In this document: piece by piece, positions 34,291 to 45,543 of the stretch
How the letters are laid out: each line of letters opens with the position of its first letter
Numbering within the stretch: the first letter of the stretch is position 1
Source: Notospermus geniculatus
Lineage: Eukaryota; Nemertea; Pilidiophora; Heteronemertea; Lineidae
Reading direction: 5' to 3'
Length of the DNA: 64,000 nucleotides
Assembly (NCBI GenBank): GCA_002633025.1
Contig: NMRB01001206.1
Span: 43,178 to 107,177, forward strand
Notes under the pieces: generated by a model
What the model was told of the DNA's origin: nothing
Database searches by the model: none
The model's input: only the letters and a program-made list of their open reading frames with translations
Made by a program: the position numbers and the translations under genes

Positions 34291-36048
34291 ATAAAGTTAC
34301 GAAAATCATGCACGCTGCGTGTGCGCTTTATACCTAGTTCGGTAATGGCTGGAAATGGCGACCACAATGATAATTTCCGACTGTGTGATAAGCAGAGGGA
34401 AGCACACGAGATGCCGAATCGGACGTTTTGCTAACAAACACCTGAATAGGCGACTTGTGTGGTTCAATCCCCAAAAATTCAAGTGGCACAATTTTAGAGA
34501 AAATAAACACGTAGAAATTTGCAATTGGGCATCCGGACACCTTATACTGTCAACAATACAAAATGACGATCAAACAATCTAAATTCTTTCATTGGGTTTT
34601 TCCTAAATTTTCCACTTTTGTGTGGAAATGCCCATTGGTGGAACGACTGCAGGACGCGCCGCGTACGTGCATGTCTGTCACCGACTTTAGTCGACCACTG
34701 ACCACAGCTGATGTTGCCTTTGTTACGGCTCTTGGGTTACTCGAGAACTGCGTTAATCAGCGAGTAGGCCTATCGGAGTGTACGTAGGTCTCTGGCTTTT
34801 AATTAGTTTTCCCCTGAAATTGTGATTAGATTTTCATTTTAGAACTGTTTGACTGTGACCTTGTCCTCTGACCTTAACGGTCATTCACGACTGTTACAGC
34901 CACGCATTCTAGCAAATTGCTACATTGTGATACATTCACACTCATTTGCATATCGACGTGATCTAGGTCACGGCGTCGCGGCTGTGAGAAAACACCGATC
35001 ACAATGTTTGAAGTCGGACCCGGCATAAAACTGAGCGATATTAGATGCAAGATGCACTTACACATACCTTTTGATACCATTTTTTATGATTTTACACAAC
35101 ATTTCATCATTAAACACCATCCACGGCAACATTTAAGGTGAATTAGACAGGATAGAGTCATCGATCGGGCCGTACGATCCGTTCCACATTTCATGTGCCG
35201 CCATGTTGGATTGTGCTAATTTATGCAAACAGTGCTATTTCCGACTGTGGAACCAAGATCTCGATGCCTTATCTACGTTTTTCAAAGTATATGTGATGAC
35301 GGTGATCGATTATTGGCTTTTCTCTACCGGCATACATTCAATTTTTTTGATCAAACACACATGCTCGGTTAAAACCGACTATTTTGGTCGCGTTGGTCGC
35401 CACGGCGCACTAATTTTGGCGGGAAAATGACACGCTCACTTCCAGGCCCATCAGCGTTAAAACCACCGCCGTTCACGAAAAATCATGAATGTATGCCGTT
35501 AGATCTGATCATAATGAATCATCTCAAGCTCTGATTGGCTCAAACTGTGCAGAAATGAATTAGTAATCAGGATTCCCAGGTCAGCAAGTATCGGAGCCCG
35601 ATGATTGGTCAGCTGGCTACTTCCACAAGCTGTCCACGTGAACAGATGCGTGATCGTGGTGAACTGGCGAATGACGTTGCGCCGTTGGGAACACCGTAAG
35701 ATGGGCACGTCAAGTTGACCCAGTTAAATCATTGCGTTGAAATGCATTACTTGTAACAGTCGTGCATTGCGTAATCCAAAAGGTCATCCTTGATTACCAT
35801 GGTGTAGGTGAAGGGTGGCTTCCACCTTAACCAGGTTCTGAGTTATATCATGTTATCTCTGACATTTGGCTGTAACCTTGACCTCTGACCTTAAGAAGTA
35901 TTGCGTAACTGGAACAGGCATCCTTGAGTAAACTTATAGGAGATGGTTAATTCAGGCTTCTAATTAGATTTCTCCTGAAATTCTCAGATTTGCACTTTAG
36001 AACTGTTTGACCTTGACCTTGACCTCTGACCTTCAACGTCACTGCATG
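34291..36048. other. no recognised gene
   Basis: A segment of about 90 bp with TAGAACTGTTTGAC and clustered GACCTTGACCTCTGACC motifs appears at about 34795-34880 and again at 35950-36040. Open frames such as 34355-34582 and 34563-34787 match nothing recognised. Confidence 0.35.
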
Positions 36049-36802
36049 CACTCGCCTGATAACCGGAAGTGAAGGATCGAGGGCTCTGCATGGACAGAGG
36101 TGTGCTCCAAATATACATTGTATGCAGAAAGTCCAAACGAAAATTAATTTCGACTGCCACTGGTACGTAACATGGCAATTCGAGAACACATGCAAATACG
36201 CGATTTGTCCTCAAAATAAATATCAGCTCCGGTCTTGATATTAGCGGGTCCAACCACGTCCGCTCCAATGCCTCTACACTGGAGGTGTTCGCCATGAATT
36301 TATGCATGTAGACCTATGTACTGATTGGCCTCGCCCAAATCGCGTGACACTCTGGAGAACCTCAAGGGGAATTAGGAGTTCTGTTATTCAAATGGGATAG
36401 GCCTGAATAATAGCTGTTGTAGGGTTTTGGGCAACCAAACTCCTTACGTTCCCCATGTTAGCTAACACACTGCCAGGCCCAGGTGTATGTGGCATTGCGT
36501 GTGCAGGGCCATGGCGACTTGCACAAGCAGACGTCTCTTGATATGCCTACACCAATCTTTGATAGGCCTACACCAATCTTTGTGGTGACTACTTATTTTT
36601 GCAAAGTATCCGCAATCTTTGATAACTAATCGGATATTTTGTTTATTCAATGTGTTTTGATTCGATGCGGTACGCTAAATATTATTACTCTGTCGGTGAT
36701 TACCTCTAATTCCCGGGAAATTTTCCTTTATTCATTTTGAAGTTTCGAGTGTTGGATCATCAGAGAGCCCTCGATCCTTCACTTCCGGTTATCAGGCGAG
36801 TG
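36049..36802. mobile_element. non-autonomous TIR element (754 bp)
   Basis: CACTCGCCTGATAACCGGAA, continuing through GTGAAGGATCGAGGGCTC, is repeated in inverse orientation at the right end (about 40-bp termini, nearly perfect). No transposase frame and no obvious target duplication. Confidence 0.7.
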
Positions 36803-38485
36803 AATCATGACGTAGTTGGTATGCGCAGGGTGTAATGGGTGTTTCAAGGTAGGAAGCTTAATGCACCTTACGAACATTACCGAACGCTCGACTTCGGCAG
36901 CCTCGTGGTGTGCCGAAGTTGAGCGTAAAAAGTTTTGCATACAAGTCGGAGAGTATATCTGACCTGTCAGCTTCAGGGGTACACAATAATATTCGTCACA
37001 GCATGGCTAAATTTTCTTTGAGCAAGGTGTTTCTAATGCCCGCTGTACAGATCCCCAAAGTTGGATGAAAAAACTTGACCAAAAAGATTGATCGTGTACG
37101 GCGGGAAATTAGATTAAATATCTTTCGTCAATCATCGATCATAGTAGATTGATGGAATAGAGCCGGTCCTATTTTTGAATGACGAATTGATAAAATTTGA
37201 CGCTGTGGCGCGGGCATGGATATTTATTGAACAATGAACCCTGTTGAAATAGAGTTTCTGATTACATGTCATATTTTGAATGTGGTTATGCAATTTTAAT
37301 GCCATTTTGTGAAATATTGGATGAAAATGATTGACAGTGTACTGCGGGACCAAGTGCATACAAATTTGACCAAAATGATTGATGAAAAAGTTTGATGAAA
37401 ATAATTGATTGTGTACAGCCGGCACATGTTTCCAATTCGGGGTGTACGCCCACAAGGCTTACTGTATTTTGCGTAATATTACGCCGATTTAGCGTAATAT
37501 TACGCCAAGAGAGAATTCATTATGTTGCTAGCATAGAAAGTAGTTCTTGAAAACTCGCGCAGTGATCCCATAACTCACGAGTTATCCGCGACCACGTGGC
37601 TCACGAAGTGAGCACCGTTACAGGCCTTATGATTACTTGTGTCTGTAAATAAACCAACGAAAATGTAGGCCTAAATTAAAAAGAAATTAAGAAAGGAACA
37701 AATAAATTGTAGGCCTTGGCTACATGTTGTCCATGAGCTCGAGTTTAGGACTCAAAACAAACTTCCGATTCAGCAACAGTGGGAGCTACGTCCGGACTAT
37801 ACGCTTGCCGGATCAGCCCTCCTCGGCGTCAAGGCCGAAAATGGGCAGGGGCGTCACGTATTTAGGAAAAAACAATGCAGGCTCCTACCGATAGACCTAC
37901 TGAGATTCACATGTCAGCTATTTTACCCCATCTGTGGTTCTTGCAACATCTCACTTAATAGGGCGATCGCTGCATTTTGCCATGAGACCCCAAGATCTAT
38001 GGTCCCACCAGGTGAGTTGAGCCCCCCCCCCCCAAAAAAACCGGCTTACTGGATATAGCATAATCATAAAAAGCATAACATAATCTCAAGCCTAGTACCC
38101 AAAGTTACACCCAGTTGAGATGTACAAAAAGTGTCATGCATATCATGGTTTTTTACACGGGAACGAGGTGCAGATGGCACGTGCAGAGGGAGCGCATCTT
38201 GTGCAAGACCCCATAACAGCTGGTGTTGAATATCAGAGGCCATTTCGAGAAAAAAGCAAAAGAAGGACTTTAGTTTAATGGAGAATGCATTGCACAGTTA
38301 AACTTCGAAGGCGTATTCTTCAACACCTGTCGCTTCGATATCGATGTGAACTTCACAAAATGTACATTGTGACCTACTAAATTCGAATATGCCATTAACT
38401 CATTTCAACAAAATTTTGATGGAACCTCGTTTCCAGGTGCAGGGCCACCGGTGAGTTTGCTACGCGGTGATTCTCCGGTCGATCG
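36803..38485. other. no recognised gene; paired TAATATTAC palindromes
   Basis: No exon is recognised. The palindrome GCGTAATATTACGC occurs at 37471-37484 and 37492-37505. A C-run at 38022 and an A-run follow. GCCGAAGT and ACTTCGGC form a small inverted repeat near 36890. Confidence 0.35.
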
Positions 38486-38494
38486 ATCGACCCG
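38486..38494. repeat. left 9-bp target-site duplication of the MULE
   Basis: ATCGACCCG here is identical to the 9 bases directly after the right terminus at 45633-45641. Confidence 0.85.
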
Positions 38495-38584
38495 ACTTGT
38501 GCCTAGCCCCCGACCGTCAGCCGGCTGCTGATTGGTGAATTAAAATAGCACTATGACGTCATCATGTAAACAAAGACCACGTGG
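38495..38584. repeat. left terminal inverted repeat of the MULE
   Basis: It runs from ACTTGTGCCTAGCCCCCGAC to GACCACGTGG and includes CTATGACGTCATCATG and a CACGTGG E-box-like motif. Confidence 0.88.
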
Positions 38585-38595
38585 CAAGCAAAACA

Positions 38596-39050
38596 CGTGG
38601 AGCACGACATGACGTCGCGAGTGGAATTCCCTACGGGAATTGGCGCGAAACTTAGTTTGCAAAATATCCTTAACCCTTTTACTGTCACGCGCCCTGGGTG
38701 TACCAAGAGTGGAGTGGGTATACCAAAAGAATGCCCAGTGGATCAATGTCGTCGTCCTACAAAACTACAGCCAGGGCTATACATGGTACAGCTGCTGAAG
38801 TGGGTTGTGGGGCATCATTTGGGGGTGGAGGGGTCTCAAAAATCAATTCCATTTTGTTTACTCTTGTGTTTTCTTGTTATTTTGTATCTGGAATGCACAC
38901 AAGGGGGAAGCAGGCACAGATTCATGATTTTCTGCATACATGCTGCAAAATGGACACTTCACAATGGATTGATCCCTCTGACGAGGGAAAAAGAAATTTG
39001 AAAGAATGCATTTCAATAAAAAATCTTTTATTCATTATGACTTTATTATA
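38596..39050. other. 3' region between transposase gene and left terminus
   Basis: Plus-strand frames of up to 149 codons exist here but overlap one another in different frames and run into the transposase gene's palindrome. They are not accepted as genes. On the minus strand the segment holds candidate polyadenylation signals for the transposase gene (AATAAAG and AATAAAAG at about 39020-39050). Confidence 0.4.
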
Positions 39051-39073
39051 CCTCCATGTTATGAAGAATAACA

Positions 39074-39119
39074 TAGGGAATAGGATTGATGTCATTAATG
39101 ACATCAATCCTATTCCCTA
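39074..39119. terminator. perfect 46-bp palindrome at the transposase stop codon
   Basis: The arms, TAGGGAATAGGATTGATGTC and on to the centre CATTAATG, are perfectly inverted. The left-strand half overlaps the last codons and TAG stop of the minus-strand transposase frame. A smaller inverted pair (ATGTTAT / ATAACAT) follows. Candidate AATAAA signals lie 30-60 bases downstream. A role in 3' end formation is an inference. Confidence 0.6.
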
Positions 39120-42053
39120 CACAATGGACAAAGGTAATCATCAGTAATAACAGTTATAACAAGGTCACATGCCTTGTGAACTCTAGTGCCACAGCCAGCA
39201 CATTTTTCCCAGGCATCATCATCATCTTGATCTGTTGAGGTGGCCTTGAATTTGAAACAAAGACCACAAATTTTGTTTTTTGTGGGATCAGGATCTAGCG
39301 AGAGTGATTCTCTGGGCTTTTGCTTGGTAAGTGCTTTTTTCTTCTTGATTGGAAATTTTACAAATCGTGTTTGCTTTGTAAAGTTGGCATGTCCCGCTAT
39401 ATTTGATTTCTTTCCAAGTGTGACCGACTTGGGATCACTCTCGCTGTACGAAGAACCCACCATAACTGCTGACTGGATGTGTGTTAACATGTTCTGAATC
39501 TGTTCCTTGCTACTGGCGGCATTTATAATTTGTCTTCCTTTCTCCAGGCATTCAATTGCCTTTATTCGCATGGTCTCAATAGGGGCAGAAAGCTTTGTTT
39601 CAACATTTTGACACAAGGTAGTACTTAGAACAGACATGTCACTCTCTGTCAGTCCGGCATCGGTGTAAGGCTCTGTCATGTTTGTGTCCCTACTTAAGCC
39701 CCTACTCTGATGAACAGCATGAATGTGTTTACAGGCTACATAGTGAAGAAGGTAATCAACACATGTGCACGAGTACGAGTGTACACAAATATTGCAAGCC
39801 TCACAGGTCAGTTTACATGTGCAATCCATATTATCCACAGTAACAAGATGCTGTTTCTTCCCTGCCACCTGCCATATTTTATTTGCCTCCACCATTTCAA
39901 TTGACCCAGAAACTGCATGAAATCTGCTGTGCCTTTTACGCATTTCACTTATTCTATGCGTTATTTTCCCTTTCTCTGGTTTTATTAGATAATCTACAGC
40001 TTTGTCCCTAGATATTTTCAATAAGACAACAATCAAGCTGTCAACCCTTCTGTTCTGTTTTTTGTCTAGATACACATATTTTAGGAGCCGATGGAAGGCC
40101 TCTGTATGCATATTCGTATTCACCACAGTATTCTTGCGAAAACATGCAGCCCACAAATAAAATTTTTGGTCTTCACAGTACTGTTTGAAAAAATAGTCTC
40201 TAAATTTCTGGGGTACAGTGGAAGAGGACAGGAAATCTTGCAACAACTTGCGGAATTTGGATTCATCAGTCTCATAATGCAAACTTTTAAGACAACTATA
40301 CACAAAATCGTTGATGTTCCTGTCTTTAACTTGCTGATTCAATTGTTTTTTCCAACTTTTGTCTACGTGCCATGAACAATACAGTCGTCTACCTGGCTTC
40401 GGAAATACTTGACACCATGCATTATAGCTGTTGTTCGCTAGATCACTCATGAAAACTGGTGTACAAATTTCACCACACTTGGATTTTACAGCCTCCAAGA
40501 AGACACACAATGCTTCAGAGTCTTCTCTATTGGAAATGAACCATGCGACAGGTACCCCCTCCATGAAATCATCAAGTACAAGAAGTGTAGTCAAAAGATA
40601 GCCCTCATATTGTGTTACAATGTGCGTGGCGTCCATACATACAACTTTCCCCGCATGCTTCAATAACATCTCTCTCTGAAAGTTAGTCTGCAAACCAAGA
40701 CAAAAATATCCCTCAGGAAGATTGTACTGCTCCTCGCCCCTTCGTTTGTACAGCAGAATGGGATCTTCTCCCTCCCCATTTGACAGCTTTTCCACCCAAA
40801 TATCTGTACTGACTGCATCATCAGAATGATGCCTTACAGCATTTGTATTGTACAGGTTTTCAATATTGTCAATGTCTTTTCTGGTAAGCATACTGTCTCT
40901 GTCAAGCACCACAATATTGTCCCTGACATCTTGCAAAATTTTGGTCTTTGTCACACCACTTGCCAGCTTGGCAGCAATCTTTTGACGAAATTCGTCAGAT
41001 AAACGCAAATGCGCAAGCTTCGTTCCATGACCAGTGTGGTCTAAGCTATGTGTCACAAAAACTACACCAGAGGTGATGCACCTCTTTGTTGTCATGAAAG
41101 CACAACATCTGCCACCTATTTTGGAAGAACCCTGGGATTTTAAAGTTCTTTTGTCCTTTGATTCAGAAACATAGTCACCTGTTCTATTACAAGTATAGTA
41201 AGTAGAAACATATTCTTTGGACTCAGAAGATCCTTTCATCTGAACAAACCATGTCTGATGTTCTCTTTCTATCTCCTTCTTCCATGCTTTGAAGTCCTCT
41301 TCATTCTTAAAGTCCCTCGTCTGAACTGTTATCTTCTGACCATGAGTTGATTGGTAATGTGATATCAACTGAGCATTTGTACAGCACCTGAAGGACAAAC
41401 AGAAACCCACTTTGTGACATTCCAGGGAATTATGAAAGCAAAAATACAGACACAAATTTGCAGGTTTTGTCCTGAGACCTATTGGCTCTGTTTTGTCCTG
41501 AGACCTGTTGGCCCTGCATTCTGAAATCTGTTGGCCAAATCAAGGATTTTCCACCAAACTACATGTACAAGTGACGCTGAGGGATTGCTACTTACTCATT
41601 CCATTTAAAGGAGGGATTGCTACTATCATTCCATTCAAAGGGTGGCCCAGAAAATGTGTCCTCCAAAATTAGCTGGTGTAATGTTTGACTATTGTTCAAT
41701 TCAAGTGCAACTTTTCTGGGCCATCCTGTGGAACGGATTTCTGGTCTACACATACCTAAAGTTCTTGCAGTGCAAGCATGTCAGTGGTGGAATAGTCTCC
41801 TCTTTTTCATCCCTATGCTTTCTCTTCTTGTGCTTCCACAAGCTTTGGCGTGTTGTGAATACGCTGTTGCATAGACCACAAGCATACTGCTTTTGATTCT
41901 GAGAACTTGTGGTGGGGGGAACACCATTCTTTGTGTTAGTCAGTGGATCATTCTCATCATTCTCTGTTGTGCTGAGTTGATCAGTACCATTCCCAAATCC
42001 ACCATTCTTTTGAATCCGAGAACTACCGCTGGGGGGAACACCATTCCTGGCAC
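39110..42053 (-). CDS. MULE transposase (C2H2 fingers, DDE core, SWIM, PHD-like finger)
   Basis: Two exons are joined across an intron: 42053-41756 (298 bp) and 41387-39110, with donor AG|GTATGT and acceptor TTCAG|G. The junction restores a codon and a C2H2 finger (CLHCKNFR / CCTNAQLISHYQSTH); a first finger (YACGLCNSVF, then H-x4-H) is in the upstream exon. Counting from 41455 in the long-exon frame, the catalytic residues are D275 (VCMDATH), D338 (FMSDLANN) and E452 (HTEAFHR). The MULE-typical CSWH motif follows the second aspartate. A SWIM finger (CTCVDYLLHYVACKHIHAV) and a C-terminal PHD-like finger (CGLC, CAGC, HKAC, CPLC) follow. It cuts and joins transposon ends. The upstream exon is entered in phase 1 at 42053, so a start exon lies further right but is not identified. 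No break is seen in the visible frame. Confidence 0.88.
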
Positions 42054-43173
42054 CTAAAAATCAAAATCAGTCTGGACAGTGTTCTCCACTACCATTTCTT
42101 TGGACCAACAATTTAGTTGAAAACTGTGGTCAGAACAACAGATTTTGTCACTTTTTGGCAAAGTAGGGGATTCCAGACCTGCCAAGGCTGTTTTATCAGC
42201 TTGCTTGAGGTTTACTACGATTTTGCTGGAGAATGGGCCATTTTTGGGATGCAATGCTGGAGGTTTAAAATATTTCCGAACACCATTTAAGTCTGAAGAT
42301 TTGGCTTGAAATTTGATGGATTTGAAATGGCAGCATTCATGAAATTCACGTGAGGAGTACTCAATATGAAAATATTGCTATCAAAAGGGGTAGACTAGTA
42401 GAAAACACTTGGGAGCTTTATGACACGCATGTTGTTTGATCTTCAAAATGTAAATGTAATTTCTTGGGAAAGTGGTCCGAGTACTAATCTTTTGTTTCAG
42501 CGTATTAGCTAATTAGTGCGTCTCATTCAATTCCTTTCGACTGATAGACCCCACAGTTGCCTTCATTTTCGTCATATAACTTATACTTTTATGGTATTTT
42601 GAGAAATTTTGTTTACAACGTCTCTGACCATGTTCCAAAAATTCGCTATGTCAGCTGGCCCTTAACTCGTTTTCTGGGTGGAGTATCATCGCCACCATGA
42701 GCTGCGGCAAGTTCATCATGCATCGTCATGACCATCATAGTAGGAGCTATTGTGCACCAGCTTGCTGTCCGTCAGAGCTTGCCTGTGATTTTATGATTTT
42801 GGCGCCAAACATGATCGTTTGTTCCGCATGATTGACCTAAGCACCGATAGATGGCAGTCGCGGTATGCCGACGGGTGTTATAGTCAGTTTTGAACTGCAA
42901 AACCATTGAAGATTTTTTCAAGAAATTACATTTCGCCTGAATGCGTGAGAAAGCACTGACCTTGCGGGAGTGCGGGAGAATGGGTCCAAATGCGTGAGAC
43001 TCCCGCGAATCGCGTGAGACTTGGCAGGTCTGGGATTCACTATCGCCCACTGGCAGAAAAACTGACCATTCCTATGGACTGCCCCAGAACACTTTTGATT
43101 CCAACGAAAATATCTGTACCGAAGTGGATAAAGAAGAATGTAAGGAAACTACAACACCAATTTGAAAATAGGA
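42054..43173. other. MULE interior between the two genes
   Basis: It should contain the missing first transposase exon and its promoter. A 67-codon minus frame at 42054-42254 ends exactly at the acceptor and could overlap the first exon. No donor site could be chosen with confidence. 42950-43020 has repeated GCGTGAGACTCCCGCG words. Confidence 0.3.
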
Positions 43174-44603
43174 TCAAAGAAGGAGAAACTGAGCACTTAC
43201 ATCTGATACTGATTGCTTCAAATGACGTTTTCGCTTGCTGAGACGTCCCTGGCCACCATGGTAGTCATGATCTTGATTACTGGTGGTACAGTCCTGACTT
43301 GGTACATTTTTCAGAAGTATATAGCCTGGAATGATGTTCTCCCTCATAAACCAGGTGATAAGTACTCTCCTGAGATAAATGTTGAACTTGGTTGGGTCTT
43401 TTAAGTGGCACGGTAAGCGTCTGCGAGGCCCAGTCAAGTACCTGAAATGTTTCTCATCATATGCAAACGCAACCGCATTTATGCATGCTATGACCCCGCA
43501 CACGTCACTGCAGGTTTGCACTGAGTAGTTCCTACATTTGGCAGAGCACACGTGGTTATACCCGAGGGGTGTGGGGGTGTGGCAGGTGATAATTTTATCA
43601 GCAGAAATGGTAGGGCAGTTGAAGAATTTCACACTATCTTGGAGAATTTGAAAGAGTTCTTTTGGAATTCCCCAACCTAACGTATCGCAGTAAAACACGT
43701 GACCTGCTGCCAGCTCTACAACCGATAAAGTCCAGTGACTCCCTGGCTGCTTGGCATTTCCTATGTAGACATTGTTGTTCGAGTCTTTTCCAACATTCAT
43801 GACGAATATCAGCCTCTTCACAGTTGACAGATTTCATCCTTGATCTTTTAGACGTTGAATGCGGAATGCTGGTGAAGTAGCTTGTAGGCAGAAGCACATA
43901 GCATCTCCGTGACTTTCATTAACTTTCTCCATGATCCAGTATACATGGGAAGTTGACAGCCAGCCGTCGGCACCGGTCCCACAAAGGGAGGACAGTTCCC
44001 CAACTGTCATTCCTGCAACGAAGTAACAAAGCAAAAGTGAGTGACGTGTGCTTCTACTCTAAAATCTTCATCACAGGCTGGTACAGGTTGGTTTTTTTTA
44101 ATATTTCCAGGTTTCATGGGTCCAGAGTAGTGGACAGGATTTCATGAATTGACAAATTAGGTCCATTGATTACCACTGTGTATAATTAGTAAGATCTCAA
44201 TTGTTCTCTGAAGTAGCATTTCAAAAGATTTTTACCCTCAGTTGCAAAAATAGCTGTTGTAAGATTTATTAATAGGACGAGTCCTGTTCTATTTTTTCAA
44301 TGTGTCGGGGAAGGAGAAAGGGTCCCAACCCAGGCCACTTAAAAGTAGGCCCACCAAGTATATCTGTGGTTAAATGGTGCCAAGGAAACAAGAAAAGTGT
44401 TAGCTCACCATATTTTGAAATAACCTCAGTGGAACTTCTTCCCCAAATAATTCTTTTAAATGAGGAGAAGTCATCCTCCACAAAACTGCTGACCTCTGTC
44501 TGTGTCGTTGGCTTTGAAAAAGACTGCGTCCACCAGCACCTTTCAATAAAATGTTTCTGAGGGAATTCCTGTTGTCGTGATAAATTGCCAGCAGGCTGAC
44601 CAG
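43174..44603 (-). pseudogene. ULP1/SENP-like cysteine protease (C48 family), two visible exons, one in-frame stop
   Basis: Exons 44603-44409 (64 codons plus flanking bases) and 44012-43174 are joined by donor ATATG|GTGAGC and acceptor TTGCAG|G in matching phase. The second exon carries the catalytic set of ULP1/SENP de-SUMOylating or deubiquitinating proteases: histidine in SHWTLSVVEL, aspartate in YCDTLGW and cysteine in SDVCGVIACINA. Upstream residues (GELSSLCGTGADGWLSTSHVY) fit the substrate-binding lobe. A TGA at 43834-43836 interrupts the frame between this lobe and the histidine. A single-base change from a TGG codon would explain it, as would an unseen short intron or a sequencing error. 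The first visible exon is entered in phase 1, so a start exon is missing. Lying beside a MULE transposase, it probably belongs to the element's own gene set. Confidence 0.75.
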
Positions 44604-44609
44604 CTGAAA

Positions 44610-45540
44610 CAGAGATGAAAGAGATATTATCAGTTGTTTGGATTTATATAATCTGCATCCAGGTAGGCTTATTAGGGGGGGGGGGGGGAGTTCTACAACG
44701 TCATTTTCCCTAGGTAGGACTTTTTCGGCCTAGGCCTACCCCCAAGATTTAGAGTAGACCTAGGGCCTACCACCAGTAGGCAAGTCAGGGATATCAGGGG
44801 CTGTACTGTTATTTCCCTTAAACTATTGTTGCAAACAAAAGATAGGCCTAAGGAAAATTTTACAGTTAGGCTAGGCCCCTAACGTTAGGCCTAAACAAGT
44901 TGTTTTTATATGGCTCGTATGTACTGATCAGTCCATTGAAAAACCTATTCTGTGCCACTGAAAACGACCGCAACAAGCCAGCTTGTTAATAATCATCATC
45001 ATGCACTGATTGCCACTTTTTGAGTTGTGATGATTGAAAGGCTATTGAAGGTTGACAATAGATGATTGTCGACTACACCATGTACACCCAGGGCAGAGGA
45101 TGGGATGGGGCGGCGCGGGGGGGGGGGGAGAAGGGAGGGCAAGTGACTGGCACTGCCGCCTAGGCTTACGGCTAGCAAGGCCTTGTTGGTACGCGCCTAG
45201 GTAGGCCTAGGCCTACATGCATCCATGCTATTATGCATAACAATGCCTGTGTCTGTGCGCATGCATGCATGGTGGTGTGTGTCGTCAGGCGTGACAGCTG
45301 ATGAAATTGTGAAAACGCGGCATTGCAAAGTGCTAATTTGTACCTCTAAAAATAAAAATCTCCCGTCCCGCCCACTTCATCCACTTCTGGGATCGGGGAC
45401 GGCTTGAGTAAACCCCAAAAATACTTACAATTTAGGCCTAAGGCCTTTGTAGGCCTATTTGTTTGTTGGTTTTTCATGTTTTTAGCGCCTGAATAGACCT
45501 CCGTCACTAAAACAATGCGTACGCATATTTCTATAAATAA
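44610..45540. other. MULE 5' region, right side
   Basis: It should hold the protease gene promoter and first exon, neither of which is recognised. It has G-runs at about 44678 and 45118 and many AGGCCTA words. A piece at about 44815-44870 resembles the core of the MITE at 20387. Confidence 0.3.
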
Positions 45541-45543
45541 CTT

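Noticed and set aside
38597-39147. Two overlapping plus-strand frames of 134 and 149 codons at the left end of the MULE
   Set aside because: They overlap in different frames, one runs through the palindrome into the antisense of the transposase, and neither shows a domain or splice logic. A third MULE gene is not supported.
42990-43404. Plus-strand frames opposite the ULP1-like protease
   Set aside because: The minus strand carries the conserved catalytic motifs and matching splice sites; the plus frames have none.
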